Source: Photorhabdus cinerea (GTDB taxonomy: Bacteria > Pseudomonadota > Gammaproteobacteria > Enterobacterales > Enterobacteriaceae). From it: 22,464 nt of DNA. The stretch covers positions 1 through 22,464 of the forward strand of contig NZ_PUJW01000034.1 in the NCBI RefSeq assembly GCF_011189575.1, written 5' to 3'. Of the stretch, positions 13,421-21,178 are shown piece after piece. Positions within the stretch are counted from its first letter, which is position 1. Each line of letters starts with the position of its first letter. The notes below the pieces were generated by a model. It searched no databases and was not told the origin of the DNA. It saw nothing but the letters and a program-made list of their open reading frames with translations. A program made the translations under genes and the position numbers.

Positions 13421-15413
13421 TGTTGACACAATTAAAGACTTCCTTATCAGTCTGGGGTTTGATGTAGACGAGAAAGGCCGGGGTAAATTTGACGCTGTGG
13501 TGAAAGGCGTCACTGCCAACGTGCTTAAGCTGGGTACCGCGGTTGAAGGGGCAGCACTGACTATTGTCGGTTTTACCACTAAAATCGCGAATGGTCTTGA
13601 TAAGCTTTACTGGCAGTCGCAACGTACCGGGGCAACAGTCGCCGGCATCAAAGCGCTCAGTTATGCCGTTTCACAGATGGGCGGAAGTGCAGAAGCCGCA
13701 CAAGGCGCACTGGAAAATATGGCGCGGTTTATGCGTAATAATCCCGGTGCGGAAGGGTGGCTTAATCGGCTCGGGGTGCAAACTCGCGATTCGTCGGGGC
13801 AGATGCGTGATGCTGCCAGTATACTTGCGAGTGTCGGCCAGAAACTGAGTAGTATGCCGTATTATCGGGCTAATCAGTACGCTCAGATGCTCGGTATTGA
13901 TGAAAATACACTCATGGCGATGCGCCGTGGGTTAGCCAGTTTCACTGCCGATTATCAGATGATGTTGCAGAAAACCGGGTTCAATGCTGACAAAGCCGCG
14001 CAGCAAGCCAATAAATTCACTACCGCACTACATGGCTTTAACGCGTTATTGGGTATCCTCCGAGATAAAATTGGCGCAAATTTGGCTGGTGGTTTAGCAG
14101 GTTCCTTCGACTCGTTACGTCAGAAGATACTTGATAACTTCCCAAAAATTGAAGCCACACTCACAAAGATCATCAAAGGCATCTTATGGTTTGCTGATGT
14201 CTTTAGTCGCATGGTTTACCGAGTCGTACAGGGCGTCGGGGAAATTATCGGCTGGTGGAAAGGACTGGATGAAAGTAGCAAGATGCTGATTGCCATGTTC
14301 GGCGCGATTGTTGTCGCGTGGCGTCTTCTGAACAGCGCGTTCCTGATGTCACCCATCGGCATGATCACCGTGTTAATTGGTGCGCTTCTTCTGCTTTACG
14401 ACGACTACAAGACCTGGAAAGAAGGTGGTAAGAGTCTAATCGACTGGAGCAAATGGGAAAAAGATATCGACCGCGCGGTGGATGCCTTCAAAACAATAGG
14501 GAAATGGATCAAGAAAGGTGTTGACGGTATCGGCGGCTGGAAAAATGCTTTCCTAATTCTGGGTGGCGTCGTTGCAACTACCTGGGCTGTGAAGATGCTC
14601 GCTGGATTCGCCAAGGTTTCTGCTGCACTAACCCCCTTGATGGCTCGTCTCGCTCCACTCTTGGGGCTGGTGGCATACGGTGGATATCTGTACAGTGATT
14701 GGGACAATATCAAACAAAGTGCAGCGACGTCGTGGGACTATAACACCCGGCAAATTAAAAGGGGGATCGGGGACTTTGGTCAATGGTTAGGTATAAACAA
14801 TGACTGGGCTAGCAAACATCAGGGAGGCTTGCCAAATCCGGTCACGGCAGATATCCCTGGTATGCCCGGTGCACCGACTCCACCCCCTGCGCCTGAATAC
14901 AAGGAGAGGGGCTTACGCAACAACAACCCCGGCAACTTGAATTTTGCGAAGCAACGAGGCGCTGCACTGGAGAGCCCCGGTGGACGTTTTGCCCGATTTG
15001 AAACGGCGTTTGACGGTTTGCGAGCGCTCTCACGACAGTTAACGTTGTATGCCTCGCGTGGACTGACAACGATACGCGGCATTATCACGAAATACGCGCC
15101 ACCGGAGGAAAATGATACCGAAGACTACATTGCTGTTATATCTAAGTTGCTGGGTGTTGATCCGAACGCCCAATTAAATTTACGGGACCCACAAATGTTA
15201 ACCGCGCTGATGAACGGCATCATCCAGCGCGAAAATGGTCGTAACCCATACAACAGTGAACTTATCAGCAAGGCGGCAATTGCCGGGAGTGGTGGCGTTC
15301 AGCAAACAACGAACATTACCGTTCATGGCGCAACGGATGCGAAAGCCACGGCGAATGAAATCGCGAGTCGGCAAAATGGGGTGAACGCACGGTTAATACA
15401 ACAGGTGAGCTAA
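13410..15413 (+). CDS. Tape measure protein with C-terminal lytic-type domain
   Basis: A 667-residue protein whose position and composition fit the tail length ruler. The N-terminal region (DTIKDFLISLGFDVDEKGRGKF) and the following small-residue-rich helices are typical of lambda-like tape measures. Hydrophobic segments lie at about residues 292-331 and 380-405, fitting a role in membrane passage during DNA entry. From about residue 500, RNNNPGN (503-509) and FETAFDGLRALSRQLTLY plus the IITKYAPPEEND segment match the peptidoglycan-active structural domain seen in other phage virion proteins. The C-terminal tail (VQQTTNITVHGATDAKATANEIA) is the chaperone-bound, tape-measure-type end. GAGAGG precedes the ATG. 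Confidence 0.88.
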   Translation: MSGNVDTIKDFLISLGFDVDEKGRGKFDAVVKGVTANVLKLGTAVEGAALTIVGFTTKIANGLDKLYWQSQRTGATVAGIKALSYAVSQMGGSAEAAQGALENMARFMRNNPGAEGWLNRLGVQTRDSSGQMRDAASILASVGQKLSSMPYYRANQYAQMLGIDENTLMAMRRGLASFTADYQMMLQKTGFNADKAAQQANKFTTALHGFNALLGILRDKIGANLAGGLAGSFDSLRQKILDNFPKIEATLTKIIKGILWFADVFSRMVYRVVQGVGEIIGWWKGLDESSKMLIAMFGAIVVAWRLLNSAFLMSPIGMITVLIGALLLLYDDYKTWKEGGKSLIDWSKWEKDIDRAVDAFKTIGKWIKKGVDGIGGWKNAFLILGGVVATTWAVKMLAGFAKVSAALTPLMARLAPLLGLVAYGGYLYSDWDNIKQSAATSWDYNTRQIKRGIGDFGQWLGINNDWASKHQGGLPNPVTADIPGMPGAPTPPPAPEYKERGLRNNNPGNLNFAKQRGAALESPGGRFARFETAFDGLRALSRQLTLYASRGLTTIRGIITKYAPPEENDTEDYIAVISKLLGVDPNAQLNLRDPQMLTALMNGIIQRENGRNPYNSELISKAAIAGSGGVQQTTNITVHGATDAKATANEIASRQNGVNARLIQQVS

Positions 15414-16027
15414 TGGATATTTTATCAGCGATTTTTCAGCAACAAACCCGGTCGTTTGGCACTGAAAGCATGTTGCTTGTGCCGAGCGTCGTTATTGCTG
15501 AAAAGCACACAGACGCGCTTGAAATCACAGAGCACCCTGTCGAAATCGGCGCTGCGGTCAGCGACCATGCCTACAAAAAACCCTCTGAAATTGTGATGGA
15601 GCTGGGTTTCGCTGGTGGGGGTTCGCTTCTCGATTTTGTTGATACGTCAAAGATTGGCTTGAGCATGGGCTTAAGCCCGAAAGAGACCTATCAGAAGATC
15701 CTCAACCTTCAAGAGTTACGAGAGCCCTTTAATGTCATTACCGGCAAGCGCACTTACGAAAACATGCTGATTAAAGCGATTGAAGTCACTACGGACCGGC
15801 ATAGTGAGAACGTGCTGTTATGTACGTTGACGTTACGTGAAGTGATTATTACATCAACTCAAAAAGTACAGGTCGCGGAAAAAGAGGTCATGAAAACCGG
15901 TGTAAACACATCAGCGGTTGAGAACTCAGGCACAAAAACATTAAAGCCGGTCAATGAGTCTGCTTTATCAGAAATAAAAGAAGGCGCCGTTAATGCATTT
16001 AAAAGTTATATAAAAGGAGGCGGCTGA
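15413..16027 (+). CDS. Baseplate protein, Dit-like
   Basis: A 204-residue protein directly after the tape measure (1-nt TAATG overlap). Sequence landmarks are LLVPSVVIAEKHTDALEITEHPVEIGAAVSDHAYKKP (a conserved 'set the environment' strand region), LSPKETYQKILNLQELREPFNVITGKRTYENMLI and a strand-rich LLCTLTLREVII. This pattern is that of proteins annotated as Dit-like or DUF6046-type baseplate components, which link the tail tube to the hub. The C-terminal 40 residues are Lys/Ser-rich and probably flexible. Confidence 0.75.
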   Translation: MDILSAIFQQQTRSFGTESMLLVPSVVIAEKHTDALEITEHPVEIGAAVSDHAYKKPSEIVMELGFAGGGSLLDFVDTSKIGLSMGLSPKETYQKILNLQELREPFNVITGKRTYENMLIKAIEVTTDRHSENVLLCTLTLREVIITSTQKVQVAEKEVMKTGVNTSAVENSGTKTLKPVNESALSEIKEGAVNAFKSYIKGGG

Positions 16028-16332
16028 TGCAAGTATCAGAAATTCCGCTCACGGCGAACAATCAATTTTTTGCAATTAAGCTGGGAAATACCGATATCAA
16101 GATGCGCCTGATTTACCGGGATGCTGCGGGTTGGGTGATGGATATCCAGGATAAATCGGGGGTGGATCTGCTGGTGGGGGCACCACTCATACCGGGTGTG
16201 AACCTGCTTGAACAATATCCTTATCTTGGTATTAACGGCATGTTAGTTATTGCCAGTGATGCAGACAGCGCGGAATACCCGACAGACACAAATCTTGGGT
16301 TATCCAGCCATTTATATTTTGTACAACCATAA
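16027..16332 (+). CDS. Baseplate plug protein (DUF6983-like)
   Basis: A 101-residue protein starting in a TGATG overlap with the previous gene; AAAGGAGG lies 6 nt upstream. Motifs IPLTANNQFFAIKLGNTDIKMRLIYRDAAGWVMDI, then LVGAPLIPGVNLLEQYPYLGINGMLVI, are characteristic of the small protein annotated as 'phage baseplate plug' next to hubs in related myoviruses. It is expected to close the tube end or bridge Dit and hub. Confidence 0.78.
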   Translation: MQVSEIPLTANNQFFAIKLGNTDIKMRLIYRDAAGWVMDIQDKSGVDLLVGAPLIPGVNLLEQYPYLGINGMLVIASDADSAEYPTDTNLGLSSHLYFVQP

Positions 16333-16341
16333 GGTAAAAAT

Positions 16342-17442
16342 ATGAGTCAGAATTGGTTACGTCATTTTGAATTAATGCTAGTAGACGATCAGGGGAAAGG
16401 GATAGTTCTGTCAGATTTTAAAGTGACCTTTAATATTGAGTGGTTCACTATTAGTAATCCGCGCGTTGCAACGTTAAAGATTTACAATCTGTCAAAAGAT
16501 ACCAGCAATCGGATACTGGGTAGCGAGTTTTCGAAGATAAAAATTATCGTTGGGTATGACGGAATAACCCCAACCGTTCCTGAAAGCGAAGTCGGTAAAG
16601 CCCGCACCGTTGAGCCGGGAACCACTGGACAGCGTGACGGCAAAAATTACGGGGAGATCTTTAGCGGAGATATTCGCTATACGATGACGGGTCGTGATAA
16701 TCCCACTGATACCTACACTCAAATTCAGGCGTGTGACGGTAACGAAGCCTTTATTAATGCTTTCACCAATCAAACCCTGGCGGCAGGGTATACTCTGAAT
16801 GATGTCTATAACCTTGCTTTGCGAAGCCTGGAACCTTACGGTATCACTGCGGGAGCTAAACCCAAAATGCCGGATACTGTCTTTCCTCGCGGAAAAATGT
16901 TTTTCGAAAAGACGCGATATGTATTAGACAATATCGCGCAGCAATGTAAGGCCAAATGGCAATTTGTGGACGGTAAAGTCGAAATGCTGACGGATGAAAT
17001 GGCCGTGCATAATGTTGTGGTGTTAAACAGCCGGACAGGATTAATTGGTATGCCGCAACAGACCATTGGCGCGGGCGTTAACGTGAAGTGCTTAATTAAT
17101 CCGAATATCCGGGTAAATGGGTTAATTCAGTTAGATGAAGGCTCGGTATATAGAACAGTGCTGCCTAATGACGCTATAAACAAATCAGGTGATGAGCAGC
17201 AAAAAGATAATAAACAACAACGGGAAGGTAAACTCGTAGAAAAAAATGATAACGGGAACCTTTACGTCAGCGGCGTGTCTAATCCTCCAGCGAGTATAGC
17301 TACTGACGGTGTATATATCGTCAGGGGCATTATGTATACTGGTGATACTCGCGGCAATGCATGGTACCAAGAAATGATGTGTGAGGCGCGTGGGGCTGCG
17401 GATTTATATTCTGCTTCTGCACAACAAAGGGTTTATTCATGA
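16342..17442 (+). CDS. Baseplate hub protein (gp27/gpD-like)
   Basis: A 366-residue protein following the plug. The N-terminal half is beta-rich (RHFELMLVDDQGKGIVLSDFKVTF, NPRVATLKIYNLSKDT) with IKIIVGYDG and the GEIFSGDIRYTMTGRD region. The central YTLNDVYNLALRSLEPYGITAG and VLDNIAQQCKAKWQFVDGKV correspond to hub tower domains of T4 gp27-like proteins. It should trimerise and carry the spike. Residues about 278-300 form a Lys/Gln/Asp-rich insertion. The last codons overlap the downstream secreted-protein gene by 4 nt (ATGA). Confidence 0.78.
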   Translation: MSQNWLRHFELMLVDDQGKGIVLSDFKVTFNIEWFTISNPRVATLKIYNLSKDTSNRILGSEFSKIKIIVGYDGITPTVPESEVGKARTVEPGTTGQRDGKNYGEIFSGDIRYTMTGRDNPTDTYTQIQACDGNEAFINAFTNQTLAAGYTLNDVYNLALRSLEPYGITAGAKPKMPDTVFPRGKMFFEKTRYVLDNIAQQCKAKWQFVDGKVEMLTDEMAVHNVVVLNSRTGLIGMPQQTIGAGVNVKCLINPNIRVNGLIQLDEGSVYRTVLPNDAINKSGDEQQKDNKQQREGKLVEKNDNGNLYVSGVSNPPASIATDGVYIVRGIMYTGDTRGNAWYQEMMCEARGAADLYSASAQQRVYS

Positions 17443-17798
17443 GACATTGTTTTGTAAAGATAAGCCAGTTAGCGGTTATGCTTGGGCTTTTGATAAGTGG
17501 TTCAGCTTTAGCTGACCTGCAATGTGGTGGGTATACGCTCCATGCGGGTAGTGATGGCTGGACGAGAGTAAACGGTGAAAAAGTTACGTCTCAGAAAATT
17601 AAATTTCTGAAAGAAAAAAATGACTGGGATCAGATAAAAACAGACATGGGTCTCATGCCTGCCCGCGACGGTAACATGTACGGCTTCCAGTTTATCAAAC
17701 GGAACGGCAAAGCGTGGTTGAATGTTCAACTATTACAAAACGCGATGGACGCACCGAAGATCATCGGCTCGTTTCCGTGTAAGAAAGTGGCGGATTAA
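17439..17798 (+). CDS. Small secreted (periplasmic) protein, function unknown
   Basis: A 119-residue protein with a clear Sec signal peptide: Arg/His/Lys in residues 2-7, a hydrophobic core (LAVMLGLLISGSALA) and cleavage predicted after Ala25. The mature part (DLQCGGYTLHAGSDGWTRVNGE onward) is about 94 residues, with two Cys (C29 and one four residues from the C-terminus, in FPCKKVAD) that could form a disulfide in the periplasm. There is no lipobox. AAAGGG lies 8 nt upstream of the ATG, which overlaps the hub stop. It is out of place in a baseplate operon, so a role such as superinfection exclusion or envelope alteration is possible, but unproven. Confidence 0.7.
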   Translation: MRHCFVKISQLAVMLGLLISGSALADLQCGGYTLHAGSDGWTRVNGEKVTSQKIKFLKEKNDWDQIKTDMGLMPARDGNMYGFQFIKRNGKAWLNVQLLQNAMDAPKIIGSFPCKKVAD

Positions 17799-17810
17799 TC
17801 CGATGTATCA

Positions 17811-17823
17811 GCTGTGAAACAGC
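17811..17823 (+). repeat. Small perfect hairpin between accessory genes
   Basis: GCTGT, loop GAA, ACAGC form a 5-bp stem with a tight loop (17811-17823). No T-run follows. It lies 24 nt before the next gene and could be a weak processing or translation-control hairpin. Confidence 0.25.
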
Positions 17824-17847
17824 GGCAAGAACACACAAGAGGTCTGA

Positions 17848-18279
17848 ATGAGTTCAGAGAAAATAGCTTTCATTTTTCCCGCTACAAAAGATGCCAGAGA
17901 TAGGGAAGAGCCGATCCTTAATTTTCGATGTCCAGCGTTGCCCGTTGAAACGAAAATCATTATTGCTGCCGCTTTTGTTGGGCTTCACCAATCTAAAGAC
18001 TATCTAATTTCTATCGATATTACTGACAGCAACGGCACAACAATTCTACATGGTCGGACAGAAGATATACCCGCAAAGGTATCAGTAACCGCTAATGATC
18101 CCGATGCAGAACCAACAGACGTGCCGGGTTTTTTGAGTGCTTCGGTTTCGATTAGGGTGATAAATGCTGGGATTTATGTAATAAAATGTTCTATAGCTCG
18201 CGCTGATACGCCTGACGAGACTATTCATAAATCAGAAGCCCGCTTTAGAATGGTTTCATCGGAGGCGCATAATGGGTAG
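17848..18279 (+). CDS. Beta-rich accessory protein, function unknown
   Basis: A 143-residue protein starting at ATG 17848 with AGAGG about 6 nt upstream. It has no signal peptide or membrane segment. Alternating hydrophobic patterns (KIAFIFPATK, KIIIAAAFVGLHQSKDYLISIDITDSNG, ASVSIRVINAGIYVIKCSI) suggest a beta-sandwich, perhaps Ig-like, of the kind seen in DUF6941-type proteins; I am not certain of that family. It is followed with an 8-nt overlap by a coiled-coil, membrane-anchored protein, so the two may act together. The gene lies between the hub and the spike, where related phages usually have none or variable genes. Confidence 0.65.
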   Translation: MSSEKIAFIFPATKDARDREEPILNFRCPALPVETKIIIAAAFVGLHQSKDYLISIDITDSNGTTILHGRTEDIPAKVSVTANDPDAEPTDVPGFLSASVSIRVINAGIYVIKCSIARADTPDETIHKSEARFRMVSSEAHNG

Positions 18280-18814
18280 TGAAGATTCTGTCATTGATGG
18301 CATGCGATTTTCTGATGGCCGGTGGTCATATACCGATACGCCATCAAGTAGACATTCACTTGATAATGGTTCATCATTCAAACAGGGTGGCGGAAACGGT
18401 GGAGGTGATGGCATGTTGGAAGCTCGTGTTGCGAGACTTGAGTCTGATGTTGAGCATATCAAAAAGTCTATAGACGAGATTAAATTGGATTTCAGGGACG
18501 CGAAAAAAGATATATCTGCAACAGCTAAAAAGATAGCAGAAATGGAACCCTCCTTGCTGGGGAAGATTCAATCCACTGAATTATCATTAAACAATAGGAT
18601 TCAGTCAGTTGAATCATCGTTGAACAACAAAATTCAATCGGTTGAATCCACGTTAAGCAATAAAGTTCAATCAGTTGAACTATCGTTATCTGAAAAAATT
18701 AGCAGTGTAGACAAACGGATAGACGGCACTAAGGTTTGGTTTCTAAGTATACTGGTATTCTCAATTGCCATGCCTATCATCATGTTTTTACTTAATCTCT
18801 ACCTTAAGAAATAA
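18272..18814 (+). CDS. Coiled-coil protein with C-terminal membrane anchor
   Basis: A 180-residue protein in three parts. Residues 1-47 are polar and end in a Gly-rich linker (GGGNGGGDG). Residues 48-152 are a long coiled coil starting MLEARVARLESDVEHIKKSIDEI, which includes five 11-residue repeats (98-152; KIQSVESSLNN type). Residues about 155-177 form one hydrophobic transmembrane helix, leaving a short basic tail. It is reminiscent of XhlA-like and other small phage coiled-coil membrane proteins. An internal in-frame ATG at 18413 has GGAGGTGAT behind it, so a short form (133 aa) lacking the N-terminal part is likely. It follows the beta-rich gene with 8-nt overlap. Function unknown. Confidence 0.68.
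   Translation: MGSEDSVIDGMRFSDGRWSYTDTPSSRHSLDNGSSFKQGGGNGGGDGMLEARVARLESDVEHIKKSIDEIKLDFRDAKKDISATAKKIAEMEPSLLGKIQSTELSLNNRIQSVESSLNNKIQSVESTLSNKVQSVELSLSEKISSVDKRIDGTKVWFLSILVFSIAMPIIMFLLNLYLKK
18401..18415 (+). promoter_or_regulatory. Internal ribosome binding site inside the coiled-coil gene
   Basis: GGAGGTGAT (18401-18409) is a 9-nt perfect complement to the 16S anti-SD end, and its core is 6 nt before ATG 18413, in frame with the surrounding gene. The same bases encode the Gly-rich linker. Confidence 0.5.
18563..18727 (+). repeat. Five degenerate 33-bp tandem repeats (11-residue coiled-coil units)
   Basis: Five consecutive units of 33 bp encode KIQSTELSLNN, RIQSVESSLNN, KIQSVESTLSN, KVQSVELSLSE and KISSVDKRIDG. 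The 11-residue (hendecad) period is seen directly and suggests expansion by unequal recombination or slippage. Confidence 0.7.
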
Positions 18815-18844
18815 CCATTTAAACCTATTTGCCATCTAACAATT

Positions 18845-18869
18845 AAGCCGCTTAACTGCGGTTTTTTTT
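18845..18869 (+). terminator. Intrinsic terminator-like hairpin before the spike gene
   Basis: AAGCCGC (18845-18851), loop TTAACT and GCGGTTT (18858-18864) form a 7-bp stem with one G-U pair, running into a T8 tract (18862-18869). It closes the accessory cassette 15 nt before ATG 18884, minus the ribosome binding site GGAG. Confidence 0.6.
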
Positions 18870-18883
18870 ATGGAGTTTCCCCC

Positions 18884-19642
18884 ATGCCAGTATCAACTGA
18901 ATCCAGAACCGGCGATTTATCAGAAACGCTGAAAGCCATAAATCATGCTCTCTCTTCTCAGCTTAGAGTTGCCATGCCGGGTATCATCCAATCGTTTAAT
19001 GCTGAGGCGGCAACGTGTGTTGTTCAGCCTGCAATTAAAAGTGGTATTGCTGATCCTGAGGGGAAAGCTACCTCGGTATCCTTGCCGTTGTTAGTCGATG
19101 TACCTGTTATATTTCCAAGAGGCGGAGGTGTGACGTTAACGTTCCCGGTAAAAGCGGGTGATGAATGCCTGGTTATATTTGCTGATCGCTGCATTGATTT
19201 CTGGTGGCAATCTGGTGGCGTACAAGAACCGGCAGACCAGCGGCAACATGATTTATCTGATGCCTTTGCTATTGTTGGACCGCAATCACAGTCAAAGAGA
19301 ATATCGGGCATCAGCACAAACACCGCTCAGTTGAGAAGTGATGATGGCGCAGCGTATATCGAACTCGATCCCGGCAGTCATAATGTCACGGTTGTTACAC
19401 CTGCAAAACTTATTGCAACTGCCAATGGCGGTACTGAAATCACCTCACCTGAAATCACCCTGAACGGTAACGTCACCATTAACGGCAACTTATCGCAGGG
19501 GATGGGTGCGGGTGGCGGAACGGCAACGATGCAAGGTCCGGTCACCGTGAATAATGATGTGATAGCGGGTGGCATAAGCCTGAAAAACCATGTCCATAGT
19601 GGCGTGCAATCGGGCGGCAGCAAGACGGGAGGTCCCCAGTGA
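18884..19642 (+). CDS. Gp138-family membrane-puncturing baseplate spike
   Basis: A 252-residue protein. The N-terminal helix and OB-type domain include LSSQLRVAMPGIIQSFNAEAATCVVQPAIK and VPVIFPRGGGVTLTFPVKAGDECLVIFADRCID, the Gp138 N-terminal pattern, followed by DLSDAFAIVGPQSQ. Residues about 150-230 are a repetitive beta-helix (KLIATANGG, TSPEITLNGNVTINGNL), and the C-terminal NHVHSG (His236/His238) is the usual HxH metal-binding tip motif. The trimer should pierce the outer membrane. It lies after a terminator-like hairpin that ends the accessory cassette. GGAG about 9 nt upstream supports ATG 18884. Confidence 0.85.
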   Translation: MPVSTESRTGDLSETLKAINHALSSQLRVAMPGIIQSFNAEAATCVVQPAIKSGIADPEGKATSVSLPLLVDVPVIFPRGGGVTLTFPVKAGDECLVIFADRCIDFWWQSGGVQEPADQRQHDLSDAFAIVGPQSQSKRISGISTNTAQLRSDDGAAYIELDPGSHNVTVVTPAKLIATANGGTEITSPEITLNGNVTINGNLSQGMGAGGGTATMQGPVTVNNDVIAGGISLKNHVHSGVQSGGSKTGGPQ

Positions 19643-19992
19643 GATATCGACGTGAAGACGAGAACGGCGATTACAGTTTCGGACAGGGGGATAATACGTT
19701 TCTGACGAATTCGCCCGAAGCCGTTGCGCTGGCAGTAAAAACCCGGCTTGCACTATGGCGTGGGGATTGGTTTCTAGATATGAAAGAGGGTACACCCTAT
19801 GTTCAGTCAGTGCTCGGAAAACAGCGATCTGATGTTTATATCCTTGCTGTTCGGGACCGTATCCTAAAAACCAAAGGTGTTAAATCCATCATTTCTTTCG
19901 ATACACGCAATGACGGCACGACACGCCGCCTCACATTCACCGCCACTATTGACACCCTCTACGGACAAATCACGGTAACAAGCGAGGCATAA
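19639..19992 (+). CDS. Baseplate wedge protein, gp25/W-like
   Basis: A 117-residue protein beginning at GTG 19639, behind GGGAGGT (19627-19633) at 5-6 nt; no ATG with a comparable site is present. The order, NSPEAVALAVKTRLALWRGDWFLDMKEGTPY, then SVLGKQRSDVYILAVRDRILKTKGVKSI, fits the gp25-like lysozyme-fold wedge family that nucleates sheath assembly in contractile tails. The gene overlaps the spike by 4 nt and the baseplate J gene by 1 nt. Confidence 0.78.
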   Translation: MRYRREDENGDYSFGQGDNTFLTNSPEAVALAVKTRLALWRGDWFLDMKEGTPYVQSVLGKQRSDVYILAVRDRILKTKGVKSIISFDTRNDGTTRRLTFTATIDTLYGQITVTSEA

Positions 19993-21176
19993 TGTTAAAT
20001 CTAGATACGTTAAGGCTGGCCGCAACTGTGACAGCTTCAGGCATCAGTGCGCCTGATTACCAGACCATTCTGAATAAAATTACGGAATTTGCTCGTCAGA
20101 TATACGGTACCGATGCTTACTTGGAACCCGATAGCAAAGACGGGCAGATGCTAGCAATTTACGCGTTAGCAATACACGATGCGAATAATGCCGTCATAGC
20201 GGCTTATAACTCGTTTAGTCCGGCAACAGCAACCGGCGCAGCGCTGTCTAACAACGTCAAAATCAATGGGATAGCGCGGCATACTTCTACTTATTCAACT
20301 GTTGATGTCAAATTAATTGGTGCTGTCGGTACTACGGTAAAAAATGGCATTGTGCGAGACAAACAAGGTTATGCCTGGACTCTTCCTGATACGGTTTCGA
20401 TAGGTCTGCATGGGTACGTAATAGCAACAGCGACTTGTCAGACTAAAGGTAAGATAACCGCATTGCCGGGAGACGTTACTATCATCGGAACCCCGACGCA
20501 GGGCTGGCAAAGCGTAACTAATTTAGCCGCAGCAGCTACAGGCCAGCCCATCGAATTGGATGCCGCCTTGCGAGAACGGCAACGTAAATCTGTAGCGCTG
20601 CCATCTCGGACTGTGTTAGACGGAATTCAGGGCGCCATCAGCTTGATACCGGGTGTCGTTCGTCGGCGTGGGTTTGAGAATGACACTAATGTGACGGACA
20701 ACAACGGCATTCCGCCGCATTCGATTGCAATGATAGTTGATGGTGGTGATGCGAAACTGATAGCGAAGACCATAGAGACAAAGAAAGGACCGGGAGCAGG
20801 AACCTTTGGCGATACTGAAATTAAGATAGCCGATAGCTATGGCATTCTGCACCCGATTCACTTTTCACGCCCGAAAGACGTGCCGGTATTCGTTGAGATA
20901 ACCTTGACGGCATTTGAGGGATATACAACGCTGGTAGGCGATAGAATTCGTGCAGCAATCGCAAGTTATATCGATGCTCAGTTAATTGGTGATAACGTTT
21001 ATTTAAGCCGTTTATTTTCTCCCGCTAATTTACATGATGAAGAGGGTTTAACTTATGACATTTTTGAAATTCAAATAGGCAGGTCAGAGGATGAGGTATC
21101 ACCGAGCAATTTAATTGTTGTATTTGATGAAGCGGTTACATGTAAGCCAGAGCATATTAAGCTAATCGCGAGGTGA
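19992..21176 (+). CDS. Baseplate J-like protein (Mu gp47 type)
   Basis: A 394-residue protein. Recognisable segments are ISAPDYQTILNKITEFARQIYGTDAYLEPDSKDGQMLAIYALAIHDANN at the N-terminus, GIARHTSTYSTVDVKLIGAVGTTVKNG, the RQRKSVALPSRTVLDGIQGAISLIPGV signature near the middle (about 195-225) and the C-terminal LIGDNVYLSRLFSPANLHDEEGLTYDIFEIQIG. This is the wedge component to which fiber network proteins attach. GCGAGG lies about 5 nt before ATG 19992, with 1 nt overlap with the previous stop. Confidence 0.87.
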   Translation: MLNLDTLRLAATVTASGISAPDYQTILNKITEFARQIYGTDAYLEPDSKDGQMLAIYALAIHDANNAVIAAYNSFSPATATGAALSNNVKINGIARHTSTYSTVDVKLIGAVGTTVKNGIVRDKQGYAWTLPDTVSIGLHGYVIATATCQTKGKITALPGDVTIIGTPTQGWQSVTNLAAAATGQPIELDAALRERQRKSVALPSRTVLDGIQGAISLIPGVVRRRGFENDTNVTDNNGIPPHSIAMIVDGGDAKLIAKTIETKKGPGAGTFGDTEIKIADSYGILHPIHFSRPKDVPVFVEITLTAFEGYTTLVGDRIRAAIASYIDAQLIGDNVYLSRLFSPANLHDEEGLTYDIFEIQIGRSEDEVSPSNLIVVFDEAVTCKPEHIKLIAR

Positions 21177-21178
21177 CG

